A stretch of DNA of 15,661 nt, taken from the NCBI GenBank assembly GCA_015521385.1, contig WAOH01000132.1, positions 1 through 15,661 on the forward strand, in the 5' to 3' direction. The stretch is from Thermoproteota archaeon (GTDB lineage Archaea; Korarchaeota; Korarchaeia; Korarchaeales; Korarchaeaceae). This document shows positions 1 to 6,171 of this stretch, piece by piece; position 1 is the stretch's first letter, and every line of letters starts with the position of its first letter. The position numbers and the translations under genes are program-made. The notes under the pieces are model-generated. The model had not been told where the DNA came from. It saw nothing but the letters and a program-made list of their open reading frames with translations, and did not search any database.

Positions 1-617
1 GCCTCCCCCACCGCCCTAGGAGGTGCGGACACGCTCGCGCTGGTGGGAGGTATGAGGCACACCGTCCCGGCCGCTAGGACGAATTGACTGACTCCTACTA
101 GGCTGGCGAACCAGTATCCGAACGCGTCCATGATCATCCCAGCGACCGGGGAGAAGAGAGCAGTACCCAGCGTTGAGAAGGTGGTGGTCACCCCGGAGAT
201 CCTCCCCCTCTCCTCCAGCGCGGTTAAATCTCCTAAGATTGCTAGCCATGCTGAGTTAGACAATCCCATGAACGAGTTCAGCATGGCCCCAGCGGTGTAG
301 AACTCCCAGACCGCTCTGGAGTTATAGACCCAGTATATGAACGCGGCGGAGAGCACGTAGCCAACCAGCATGAGGGACCTCCTTCTCCTCACGGCCCTAT
401 CCACCAACCATCCCCAGAGGGGCTGGGTCACGGCGCTCGAGATTCCTCCCAGAGAGATAGCTACAGCCACTTCCGTTGGAGAGAGGCCGAACTTGTCCAC
501 GCCGTAAGCGTAGAGCAGGAAGAAGGTGAAGCTCATGGATGTCCCTTGGAAGAAGGAGTTCACTGACAGCCTCAGAGCCTTCCTGCTGGTCTCGGACTTG
601 AGCGGTGATAGGGGCAA
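1..617 (-). CDS. MFS transporter, N-terminal part (cut by window edge)
   Basis: Reverse-strand reading from a TTG at 617 stays open to position 1, giving about 205 residues of the amino-terminal half. The protein alternates hydrophobic membrane segments with short loops. Residues about 69-82 (GWLVDRAVRRRRSL) fit major facilitator motif A between helices 2 and 3, and a basic/acidic loop (LEERGRISG, about 134-142) precedes a helix rich in Gly, as in the loop 4-5 region of this superfamily. The start is supported by the Shine-Dalgarno stretch GAGGTGAT, which contains the stop codon of the upstream gene; an in-frame ATG at 536 is a weaker alternative. It lies 4 bases after the DUF1634-like gene and is probably cotranscribed with it and the TSUP gene. 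The substrate cannot be read from this half; given its neighbours an organic or sulfur-containing anion is a guess. Family assignment is fairly secure, function is not. Confidence 0.8.
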   Translation of the reverse strand, partial: MPLSPLKSETSRKALRLSVNSFFQGTSMSFTFFLLYAYGVDKFGLSPTEVAVAISLGGISSAVTQPLWGWLVDRAVRRRRSLMLVGYVLSAAFIYWVYNSRAVWEFYTAGAMLNSFMGLSNSAWLAILGDLTALEERGRISGVTTTFSTLGTALFSPVAGMIMDAFGYWFASLVGVSQFVLAAGTVCLIPPTSASVSAPPRAVGE

Positions 618-621
618 GCGA

Positions 622-891
622 TCACCTCAGCGAGAGGAGGGCCGATACCACTATCACGGACAGGGTCAGCAGGGAGAGCAGCGCGATCTTATACTCCCTC
701 TCCCTGAACATCTTGTAGGAGAGCGACACTAGGAAGCTCGCGGGAGTCACCACTATGAGGAAGAGGCCGGCCTCCCTAATCAGGGGGTTTCCAGAGAGGT
801 GCTCTATCACTATACCTATGGCCAGCACGGAAAGCCCCGCGATAACACCCCACCTGAGGAGGGAGGGCAGGTTCCCTAGATCCACCTCCAA
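622..891 (-). CDS. DUF1634-like small membrane protein
   Basis: This 89-residue protein has about three predicted membrane helices (roughly residues 12-30, 41-57 and 68-87) separated by short charged loops (REAG, MFREREYK). The pattern of a first helix, then REAGLFLIVVTP, then a charged loop and a last helix matches what I remember of the DUF1634 family, whose genes commonly sit beside TSUP (TauE/SafE) transporter genes in archaea and bacteria. That pairing is seen here: it starts 8 bases after the TSUP stop codon and ends 4 bases before the MFS gene. The start is a TTG at 891 preceded by GTGAGGTAG. It is probably an accessory or partner of the transporter, but this is inferred from context only; no biochemical role is known to me. 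Without a profile search the family name is a recognition call. Confidence 0.75.
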   Translation of the reverse strand: MEVDLGNLPSLLRWGVIAGLSVLAIGIVIEHLSGNPLIREAGLFLIVVTPASFLVSLSYKMFREREYKIALLSLLTLSVIVVSALLSLR

Positions 892-899
892 GGACTACC

Positions 900-1649
900 T
901 CACCACCCTACAAGCTTGATCCCGGCGTAGAGGAGGACTAACGCGAAGATGAGTTTTATATACTTGGATTTCATGCCCTTGAGCGACTTGGCGCCGAGCG
1001 TGGCCCCGGGGATTATCCCCAACGCGAATCCGAGGACCAATACGGGATCGACGAATCCCTTGATGGCATAGACGATGCTTCCCGAGGAGGCAGTGAGTCC
1101 CACCATGAAGGAACTGGTCGCCACGGCCTCTTTTATGGGCATCTCCATGATCAGGTTCATTATCGGCACCTTGAGGACGCCCCCTCCTATCCCGAACATC
1201 CCGGACGCCATGCCGGCGAAGAACGATGAGAGCACGCCCAAGGTCCAGTGCTTTATCTCCCCCTTCTCCTTGGGCCGCGTGAATGTTCTAGCTAGCATGA
1301 CAAGGGAGATCACGATCAACCCGAAACCGAACACTCTCCTCACGAGGTTAGATGGCAATCCTATGGTGATGGATGCCCCCACTATAGCCCCTAGGGCGGT
1401 GGAGGGCTCCAGGGTCAGGGCCGCCTTGAGGTTGACTAATCCCTCCCTCAGGTAAACGGTGGAGCTGGAGGCGGAGGTCACGATGATGGTGAGCAAGCTG
1501 GAGGCGATGGCGACTTTCACATCCACCCCCAAGACTAGGACCATCAGAGGAACCATCAGAGTTCCTCCTCCAATGCCTGCCATCGACGAGATTATCCCAA
1601 CGCCGATTCCGCTGAGCATCACCTCTAAGAACCTGACGAGGGGTTCCAA
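900..1649 (-). CDS. TSUP family (TauE/SafE-like) anion transporter
   Basis: A 249-residue membrane protein with 7-8 likely helices and the internal duplication typical of the TSUP/DUF81 family. The first half carries ISSMAGIGGGTLMVPLM (about residues 20-36) and the second half carries the matching ASGMFGIGGGVLKVPIM (about 148-164). Family members export or take up small anions, often sulfite, sulfoacetate or other sulfur compounds; the substrate is not readable here. The length of about 250 residues is normal. The TTG start at 1649 follows an AGGTGGT ribosome binding site, and a good TATA/BRE lies about 40 bases upstream (1688-1699), so this is the first gene of the operon with the DUF1634-like and MFS genes. 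It is transcribed divergently from the Cys-rich gene at 1727. Family call is firm; a role in sulfur metabolism is only inference. Confidence 0.9.
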   Translation of the reverse strand: MEPLVRFLEVMLSGIGVGIISSMAGIGGGTLMVPLMVLVLGVDVKVAIASSLLTIIVTSASSSTVYLREGLVNLKAALTLEPSTALGAIVGASITIGLPSNLVRRVFGFGLIVISLVMLARTFTRPKEKGEIKHWTLGVLSSFFAGMASGMFGIGGGVLKVPIMNLIMEMPIKEAVATSSFMVGLTASSGSIVYAIKGFVDPVLVLGFALGIIPGATLGAKSLKGMKSKYIKLIFALVLLYAGIKLVGW

Positions 1650-1681
1650 TTGAGACCACCTTTACACTGTGGCCGGTCATC

Positions 1682-1699
1682 TGATCCTTAATAACTTTG
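1682..1699 (-). promoter_or_regulatory. Archaeal TATA/BRE promoter of the TSUP operon
   Basis: On the minus strand this reads CAAAGTTATTAAGG, a BRE-like AAAG followed by a TATA-like TTATTAA, about 40 bases before the TTG at 1649. Initiation about 25 bases downstream would leave a leader of roughly 15 bases containing AGGTGGT. The same AT-rich core reads TTAATAA on the plus strand and may also serve the divergent gene. Confidence 0.55.
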
Positions 1700-1726
1700 G
1701 ATATTTCACACCAATCTGGGTGTGCG

Positions 1727-2164
1727 TTGATCCTAGACCTGCTGTCCACGAATTCGGGATCCCATCTACTTAGGAGGGAGGGGGAGCTCAGGATAATAGG
1801 GTCCTGCCTGGCTGTGGAGTGGCCGGAGGCGGTCAAGGAATACTGCAGAGGTCTGTGTCTCTCAACCTGCCCCGAGAGGGACCACATAAATGTAATAGCT
1901 CTCAAGGTGGCCTCCATTCTGGCTAGAGTTGATGTGAGGAGAATAAGCGTCCTTACAGTCGATGGTAGTCCCCACTGTCTTCAACTCCATCACTCGGTGG
2001 AGGAGGCTGTCAGGATATCGGGCAGGGAGCTGGAGGTGGAGCACGCGGTCCTCCAGAAGGGGAGAGTAATCCAGGTGTCCGGTAGGGCGGTTAAGTTCGC
2101 TAGGTACCTGAGCAGGGTGGAAAACCTCCTCAGGGGATGCGGGGAATCGGACTCGGATCGATGA
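1727..2164 (+). CDS. Conserved Cys-rich protein of unknown function
   Basis: The frame is open from a TTG at 1697 to the TGA at 2164. I place the start at the TTG at 1727 (145 aa) because the nearest AT-rich promoter core (1688-1694) would put initiation near 1715; the longer 155-aa form is possible, and neither has a good Shine-Dalgarno. Six cysteines are visible, including IGSC, EYC, GLC and STCPERDH in the first half and a striking DGSPHCLQLH motif in the middle, followed by a helical stretch (SVEEAVRISGRE) and a basic C-terminal region (KFARYLSRVENLL). I recall similar archaeal proteins, sometimes labelled as ferredoxin-related, but there is no classical CxxCxxCxxxCP cluster motif, so I assign no function. 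It is transcribed away from the TSUP operon, and an oligo-T tract follows its stop. Coding is likely; metal or redox binding is inference from the Cys/His motifs. Confidence 0.7.
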   Translation: MILDLLSTNSGSHLLRREGELRIIGSCLAVEWPEAVKEYCRGLCLSTCPERDHINVIALKVASILARVDVRRISVLTVDGSPHCLQLHHSVEEAVRISGRELEVEHAVLQKGRVIQVSGRAVKFARYLSRVENLLRGCGESDSDR

Positions 2165-2167
2165 ACA

Positions 2168-2177
2168 AATTTTTTCC
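2168..2177 (+). terminator. Oligo-T transcription terminator after the Cys-rich gene
   Basis: AAATTTTTTCC lies four bases after the TGA at 2164. Runs of T on the non-template strand are the usual archaeal terminator signal, and no stem-loop is needed. This would separate the Cys-rich gene from the ribosomal cluster. Confidence 0.45.
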
Positions 2178-2209
2178 TGAATGGGTAACGTATCCGCCCC
2201 ATTAAAGGG

Positions 2210-2257
2210 TGGACGAGGGCCCCGACCGCGCGGGGCAGGGCCCCGAGGCACCTCGGT
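2210..2257. repeat. GC-rich element with direct repeat and two hairpins
   Basis: The 10-base sequence AGGGCCCCGA occurs at 2216-2225 and again at 2237-2246, a period of 21 bases or about two helical turns. Overlapping it are two inverted repeats: CCCCG (2220-2224) with CGGGG (2231-2235), and CCGAG (2243-2247) with CTCGG (2252-2256). It lies in the 165-base gap before L14, upstream of the TATA box at 2291, so it is not in the L14 leader. It could be a protein-binding operator, the body of a small structured RNA, or incidental GC-rich sequence. Confidence 0.35.
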
Positions 2258-2285
2258 CTCTCCCCATCTCCGGAGGATTCCCATC

Positions 2286-2299
2286 ACCTTTTTTATATC
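2286..2299 (+). promoter_or_regulatory. Promoter of the L14-led ribosomal operon
   Basis: ACCTTTTTTATATC gives a good TATA box (TTTTATAT, 2291-2298). Initiation about 25 bases downstream would be near 2320, leaving a very short leader that still holds the GAGGATGAT ribosome binding site before the ATG at 2330. It is the only strong TATA box in the gap and would drive L14 through S5. Confidence 0.65.
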
Positions 2300-2329
2300 G
2301 GTGGCCACCGTTGGTGTTGAGGATGATCT

Positions 2330-2755
2330 ATGTCGAGGGTAGCGAGGAGGAAGAAGGTAGAGGGAGTAAAACCGAAGATCTCGCGAGGACTCCCTGTGAT
2401 GGCTAAGCTAAAGTGTGCAGACAATACTGGAGCGAAGGTACTCATGATTATCGGGGTCCACGGCTACAAGGGACGGAAGGGGAGGATACCGTCAGCCAGC
2501 GTCGGCGATATGGTGACGGTCGTCGTCAAGAGGGGGAAGTACGATCTGATGCACAAACCCATGAAGGCGATCATAGTGAGGCAGAGGAAGCCCTACAGGA
2601 GGAAGAACGGTCAGTGGGTCGTCTTCGAGGACAACGCCGCCGTGTTGGTGAACGATGACGGGACCCCCAAGGGTTCGGAGTTCAGGGGGCCCATTGCAAA
2701 GGAGGCTATAGAGAGGTGGCCCTCACTGGGAGCGGTCTCAGCCCAAGTGGTGTGA
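2330..2755 (+). CDS. rpl14: 50S ribosomal protein L14 (uL14)
   Basis: A 141-residue 50S protein that binds 23S rRNA at the subunit interface near the factor-binding region. The diagnostic core [10 protein letters not shown] is at about residues 27-36, followed by a five-stranded barrel region with [11 protein letters not shown], the basic VRQRKPYRR and [20 protein letters not shown], and a C-terminal ERWP typical of archaeal members. Compared with the usual archaeal length of about 132-140 it has a short basic N-terminal extension ([13 protein letters not shown]). The ATG at 2330 follows GAGGATGAT with TCT as spacer. It is first in this ribosomal operon; in most archaea S17 precedes it, and that gene is missing here. 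Its TGA (2753-2755) abuts the L24 ribosome binding site. Confidence 0.97.
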   Translation: MSRVARRKKVEGVKPKISRGLPVMAKLKCADNTGAKVLMIIGVHGYKGRKGRIPSASVGDMVTVVVKRGKYDLMHKPMKAIIVRQRKPYRRKNGQWVVFEDNAAVLVNDDGTPKGSEFRGPIAKEAIERWPSLGAVSAQVV

Positions 2756-2765
2756 GGTGATCGGA

Positions 2766-3329
2766 TTGCAGAGGACCATATCTCACAAGCCAAGTAAGCA
2801 GAGGAAGTACCTGTACAACGCGCCCCTTCACCACAGGGGCAAGATAATGTCGGCCCATCTCTCCCCAGAACTCAGGGAGAAGTTCGGTGTCAGGTCGATG
2901 CCCATAAGGAAGGGCGACAGGGTGAAGGTAGTTAGGGGCGATTACAAGGGAACCGAAGGAGAGGTAATCTCCGTGGACAGGGAAAAGTACAGGATAGCTA
3001 TCAAGGGGCTTATAAGGAAGAAGACCGACGGGACCGAGATACCGATCCCCATCCATCCCTCCAAGGTGATTATAACGAAGCTGGACCTCAAGGACGACGC
3101 TAGAAAGAAGATCTTGGAGAGGAAGGGAGTAACCGAGGAGGAGATAGAAGAGACGGAGACGGAGGAAGAGGAAATGGTGGAGAGGGAAGAGGAGGAGAAA
3201 TCTGAGGAAATATCAGAGACTGAGACGGAGACCGAGGGGACGGAAGGGGCTGACGTTGAGGAGGAGGTGGAGGTCCAAGAGGGTCAGAGCGCATCCGGCG
3301 TGAAACCCGAGGAAGAGGGGGATGAGTGA
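2766..3329 (+). CDS. rpl24: 50S ribosomal protein L24 (uL24) with acidic C-terminal tail
   Basis: L24 is an assembly-initiating protein of the large subunit that binds the 5' domain of 23S rRNA. The archaeal N-terminal segment ([15 protein letters not shown], residues 10-24) and the KOW motif ([18 protein letters not shown], about 50-67) are clear. The TTG at 2766 is chosen because GAGGTGAT ends a few bases before it; the GTG at 2757 lies inside that binding site. The body ends near residue 120, the normal family length, but the protein continues to residue 187. About half of residues 122-187 are Glu or Asp, in runs such as [17 protein letters not shown], with Ser/Thr interspersed and no obvious fold. 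The tail is in frame and followed tightly by S4e, so it is not a fusion with a neighbour. Identity is certain; the tail's role is unknown. Confidence 0.96.
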   Translation: MQRTISHKPSKQRKYLYNAPLHHRGKIMSAHLSPELREKFGVRSMPIRKGDRVKVVRGDYKGTEGEVISVDREKYRIAIKGLIRKKTDGTEIPIPIHPSKVIITKLDLKDDARKKILERKGVTEEEIEETETEEEEMVEREEEEKSEEISETETETEGTEGADVEEEVEVQEGQSASGVKPEEEGDE

Positions 3330-3331
3330 TT

Positions 3332-4054
3332 ATGGGAAAGATGGGAGGAAGCAGGCACTTAAAGAGACTTGCCGCTCCCGGATACTGGCCTATAGCCAAG
3401 AGGGAGAAGGTCTGGGTTGTGAAGCCGAGGCCAGGCCCTCACCCCATGGACCAAGGGTTCCCCCTGCTCGTGGTGGTCAGGGATATCTTGGAGCTCGCGA
3501 CCACGGCTAGGGAGGCCAAGAGGATAATCTTCATGAAGAAAATCTGGGTGGATGGCAAGCCTAGGTACGACTACAAGTACCAAGTGGGTCTGATGGATGT
3601 GATCTCAATTCCCGACTTGGGTAAGCACTACAGAATAGTCCCGGATCCCTTCAAGTTCCTGAAGCTCGTGGAGATACCCGAGGCCGAGTCCAGCCTGAAG
3701 ATAGTCAAGGTGATGGGTAAGAGGACCGTGAGGGGAGGAAGGATTCAGCTGACCACCCACGACGGGAGGAACTTCCTGCTGGAACCCGACTCGGACATGG
3801 CGAAGTCGATCAAGGTGGGCCACTCCCTGCTGATAGAGGTTCCATCCCAGGAGATAAAGCAGATCTTCCCCCTCGAGGTGGGAGCCGCTGCTGCCATGAT
3901 CAGGGGCAGGATGGCAGGTCACATAGGCACTATAAGGGAGCTAGCGGAGTTCATAGAGCTGCAGGACTTGGAAGATCCCAACCTGATCTACAGGGGGACA
4001 GCAGAGAACGTTCTGGTCGTCGGGAAGGAGAAGCCCGCGATAAAGGTGAGGTGA
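3332..4054 (+). CDS. rps4e: 30S ribosomal protein S4e (eS4)
   Basis: A 240-residue small-subunit protein found in archaea and eukaryotes but not bacteria. The start MGKMGGSRHLKRLAAP is the family hallmark, and an S4-type RNA-binding region follows (about residues 40-105, with EAKRIIFMKKIWVDGKPR). A central domain comes next (VMGKRTVRGGRIQLTTHDGR), and a KOW-like C-terminal segment contains AMIRGRMAGHIGTIREL. The ATG at 3332 matches the family start and follows GAGTGAT; an upstream GTG at 3326 overlaps the L24 stop and would add two residues. The gene ends with a TGA that is itself part of the L5 ribosome binding site GAGGTGAT. Position between L24 and L5 is the standard archaeal order. Confidence 0.97.
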   Translation: MGKMGGSRHLKRLAAPGYWPIAKREKVWVVKPRPGPHPMDQGFPLLVVVRDILELATTAREAKRIIFMKKIWVDGKPRYDYKYQVGLMDVISIPDLGKHYRIVPDPFKFLKLVEIPEAESSLKIVKVMGKRTVRGGRIQLTTHDGRNFLLEPDSDMAKSIKVGHSLLIEVPSQEIKQIFPLEVGAAAAMIRGRMAGHIGTIRELAEFIELQDLEDPNLIYRGTAENVLVVGKEKPAIKVR

Positions 4055-4058
4055 TCGC

Positions 4059-4619
4059 ATGGTAGTGGAAATGGCCGACGCCATAGAGGAGAGGTGGAAG
4101 AGCAACCCCATGCTCATGCCCAGGGTCCTGGCGGTGACCCTGAACATAGCGGTCGGCAGGAGCGGTGAGGTCCTCCTAAGGGCCGGTAAGGTGCTCGAGG
4201 AACTTACAGGGCAGAAACCCGTCCAGAGGAGAGCTAAGAGAACCATAAGGGAGTTCGGAATTAGGAAGAGAGAGCCGATAGCGGTCACCGTCACGGTCAG
4301 AGGCAAGAAAGCTCTGGAGTTACTGGACAGGGTAGCTGACGCGGTGGACAGGAGGATCAGGGCTAGCGCGTTCGATGAGTTCGGCAACTTCGCTTTCGGT
4401 ATAAAGGAGCATATAGAGATACCCGGTGTCAGGTACAAGGCCGATATAGGGATCTTTGGCATGGATGTCATCGTGACCATGGGGAGAGCTGGCTACAGGG
4501 TCGCCAAGAGGAGGATAAAACGAGCTAGGATACCTAGGAGACACAGGCTGTCCAAGGAGGAATCGATGGTCTTCGCGGAAAAGTACTTAAGGCTGAAGGT
4601 GGTGTCCGATAGCGAGTGA
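4059..4619 (+). CDS. rpl5: 50S ribosomal protein L5 (uL5)
   Basis: A 186-residue protein that binds 5S rRNA and contacts P-site tRNA in the central protuberance. Recognisable segments are VTLNIAVGRSGEVLLRAGKVLEELTGQKPV (given in pieces: VTLNIAVGRSGE at about 26-37, LEELTGQKPV at about 46-55), the IREFGIRKREPIAVTVTVRG strand pair, and the conserved GNFAFGIKEHIEIPG loop (about 109-123). The C-terminus is basic (RRIKRARIPRRHRLSKEE). ATG at 4059 follows GAGGTGATCGC. Length is normal for archaea. Only 4 bases separate it from S4e, so translational coupling is likely. Confidence 0.97.
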   Translation: MVVEMADAIEERWKSNPMLMPRVLAVTLNIAVGRSGEVLLRAGKVLEELTGQKPVQRRAKRTIREFGIRKREPIAVTVTVRGKKALELLDRVADAVDRRIRASAFDEFGNFAFGIKEHIEIPGVRYKADIGIFGMDVIVTMGRAGYRVAKRRIKRARIPRRHRLSKEESMVFAEKYLRLKVVSDSE

Positions 4620-4633
4620 GGTGAGGGGGTAAA

Positions 4634-4798
4634 ATGGCGAAGCCTAGGAGGAAGGTCAGGACGAAGGGCAAGGGCGCTTACGTGTGCAGGAGATGCGGTA
4701 GAGTGGGGAGAGGCATAATACGGAAGTACGGTCTCTACCTCTGCAGGCAGTGCTTCTTGGAAGTGGCTCCCCTCATGGGATGGAAGAAGTACGAGTGA
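4634..4798 (+). CDS. rps14: 30S ribosomal protein S14, zinc-binding type (uS14)
   Basis: A 54-residue protein between L5 and S8. It assembles into the head of the small subunit. The two CxxC pairs (Cys18, Cys21, Cys37 and Cys40) form the zinc site of the short archaeal form, and the stretch [11 protein letters not shown] followed by GWKKYE at the end is diagnostic. The N-terminus is very basic ([12 protein letters not shown]). The ATG at 4634 follows GTGAGGGGGT, 14 bases after the L5 stop. Its stop TGA (4796-4798) is immediately followed by the GGTGAT used for S8. Nothing unusual was seen. Confidence 0.97.
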   Translation: MAKPRRKVRTKGKGAYVCRRCGRVGRGIIRKYGLYLCRQCFLEVAPLMGWKKYE

Positions 4799-4809
4799 GG
4801 TGATCGCTG

Positions 4810-5202
4810 ATGACCAGGCTTGATCCATTGGCCGATGCCATGAGCACCCTGACTAACGCTTCTAGGGTCGGGAAGAGGGAGACCGTCATAAACATAGCCT
4901 CCAAGCTCATAGGGAAGGTGCTCAGGATACTGCAGGAGGAGGGCTACATAGAGGAGTTCGAGTACATAGACGACGGGAGGGCAGGCAAGTACAAGGTCCG
5001 GTTGAGGGGAAGGATAAACAAGGCGGGCGTGATAAAACCCAGGTTCTCCGTGAAGAAGGACGAATTCCTGTACTGGGAGAAGATGTACCTGCCGGCTGAG
5101 AACGTGGGGGTCATAATAGTCTCCACCAATCAGGGGATCATGAGCCACAGGGAGGCGAAGAGGAGGGGAATAGGAGGGGTCCTCCTCGCCTACTGCTACT
5201 GA
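4810..5202 (+). CDS. rps8: 30S ribosomal protein S8 (uS8)
   Basis: A 130-residue primary 16S rRNA-binding protein of the small-subunit platform. The start [16 protein letters not shown] is typical of archaeal members, the middle holds [18 protein letters not shown], and the C-terminal signature [19 protein letters not shown] (about 105-123) is the conserved RNA-binding loop. Archaeal and eukaryotic members end in a short hydrophobic strand, here VLLAYCY. ATG at 4810 lies after GAGGTGATCGCTG. Its stop at 5200-5202 is 16 bases before the chosen L6 start. Length is normal for the family. Confidence 0.97.
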   Translation: MTRLDPLADAMSTLTNASRVGKRETVINIASKLIGKVLRILQEEGYIEEFEYIDDGRAGKYKVRLRGRINKAGVIKPRFSVKKDEFLYWEKMYLPAENVGVIIVSTNQGIMSHREAKRRGIGGVLLAYCY

Positions 5203-5218
5203 TGCCGAGGTGATGAGG

Positions 5219-5770
5219 ATGGGTAGGTTTCCCAAGGTAGTCACCCAAGCCCAGGAGATCGAGGTCCCGATCGTTGAGGGTGTTGATGTGGAGGTGAGCA
5301 GGGCCAAGGTCGTGGTCAAGGGCCCCAAGGGCAGGCTAGAGAAGAAGTTCCATGAGGAGCTAGTGGAGATAACCAAGGAGGGAGATAAGGTCAGGGTCAG
5401 AGTTTACGGCAAGAGGAAGTTCCATTACGCTTACTTGGGGACCGTCGCGGCCCACATAAAGAACATGATGAAGGGGGTCACCGAGGGGTTCTCCAAGGAG
5501 ATGATAATCGTTTACGCGCACTTCCCGATGAAGGTAGAGGTGGATGAGAAGAGGAAGCTCGTCGTGATAAACAACTTCCTAGGGGAGAAGGCCCCTAGGT
5601 ACGCCAAGATAGTCGGGGATACCAAGGTGAGGGTTGAGGGGGACAGGATATATATCGAGGGAATATCTAAGGAGGATGTCGGGCAGACGGCAGCCAACAT
5701 TAGGCAGGCCACTAGGATAAAGGACAAGGATCCGAGGGTGTTTATGGACGGTATATACGTGGTGAAGTGA
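5219..5770 (+). CDS. rpl6: 50S ribosomal protein L6 (uL6)
   Basis: A 183-residue two-domain protein located near the sarcin-ricin loop and the GTPase-binding region. The duplicated fold is visible as VEVSRAKVVVKGPKGRLEKKF (in the first domain, about 24-44) and VRVEGDRIYIEGISKEDVGQ (second domain, about 140-159). The family tail ANIRQATRIKDKDPRVFMDG follows. I chose ATG at 5219 because GAGGTGAT ends five bases before it; a GTG at 5210 sits inside the binding site and would add MMR. A Lys/Phe-rich loop (KRKFHYAYLGTVAAHIKNMM) matches archaeal L6. It ends one base before the L32e ATG, so reinitiation is likely. Confidence 0.97.
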   Translation: MGRFPKVVTQAQEIEVPIVEGVDVEVSRAKVVVKGPKGRLEKKFHEELVEITKEGDKVRVRVYGKRKFHYAYLGTVAAHIKNMMKGVTEGFSKEMIIVYAHFPMKVEVDEKRKLVVINNFLGEKAPRYAKIVGDTKVRVEGDRIYIEGISKEDVGQTAANIRQATRIKDKDPRVFMDGIYVVK

Positions 5771-5771
5771 G

Positions 5772-6158
5772 ATGGTCGAGTCGAAGGTAGAGGAAAATAG
5801 GATGCTCCTGCAGAGATTGAAGAAGAAAAAGCCCAGATTCCTGAATCTGGCCAGATACTGGAGACTGGGTGCGGTCAAGAGCTGGAGAAAGCCTAGGGGG
5901 ATAGACAACAAGCAGAGGCTAAAGCTGAAGAGCAGGCCCAAGCAGCCCGTGATCGGTTACAAGAACCCTGATGAGATCAGGGGCCTTCATCCCTCCGGCA
6001 GGAAACCCGTGATAGTCCACAACGTGAACGAGCTGCGGAGCGTGGCTGAGAAGTACGGTGAGGGGGCCATAGTCTACATAGCGGGCACTGTTGGCAGGAA
6101 GAAGAGGGAGGCCATAAGGGAGGAGGCGAGGAAGCTGGGTCTCGTACTGGCAAACTAG
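5772..6158 (+). CDS. rpl32e: 50S ribosomal protein L32e (eL32)
   Basis: A 128-residue large-subunit protein present in archaea and eukaryotes only. The diagnostic region is RLKKKKPRFLNLARYWRLG near the N-terminus, then WRKPRGIDNKQRLKLKSRP, VIGYKNPDEIRGLHPSG and a C-terminal domain with IVYIAGTVGRKKREAI. The family usually has the order FxR...W R+P+G...D, which is seen here. The ATG at 5772 is one base after the L6 stop, and a GGTGA at 5760-5764 within the end of L6 can serve as its binding site. Length is on the short side but within the archaeal range. Confidence 0.96.
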   Translation: MVESKVEENRMLLQRLKKKKPRFLNLARYWRLGAVKSWRKPRGIDNKQRLKLKSRPKQPVIGYKNPDEIRGLHPSGRKPVIVHNVNELRSVAEKYGEGAIVYIAGTVGRKKREAIREEARKLGLVLAN

Positions 6159-6171
6159 AGAGGTGATGCGA

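Noticed and set aside
1348..1917. Minus-strand open frame of 189 codons overlapping the TSUP gene start
   Set aside because: It reads in another frame over the well-supported TSUP gene and across the divergent promoter, and its His/Arg-rich translation shows no motif.
4735..5376. Minus-strand open frame of 213 codons opposite S14, S8 and L6
   Set aside because: It spans three real genes and two junctions on the other strand. Its translation is Ser/Pro/Leu-rich and without family resemblance.
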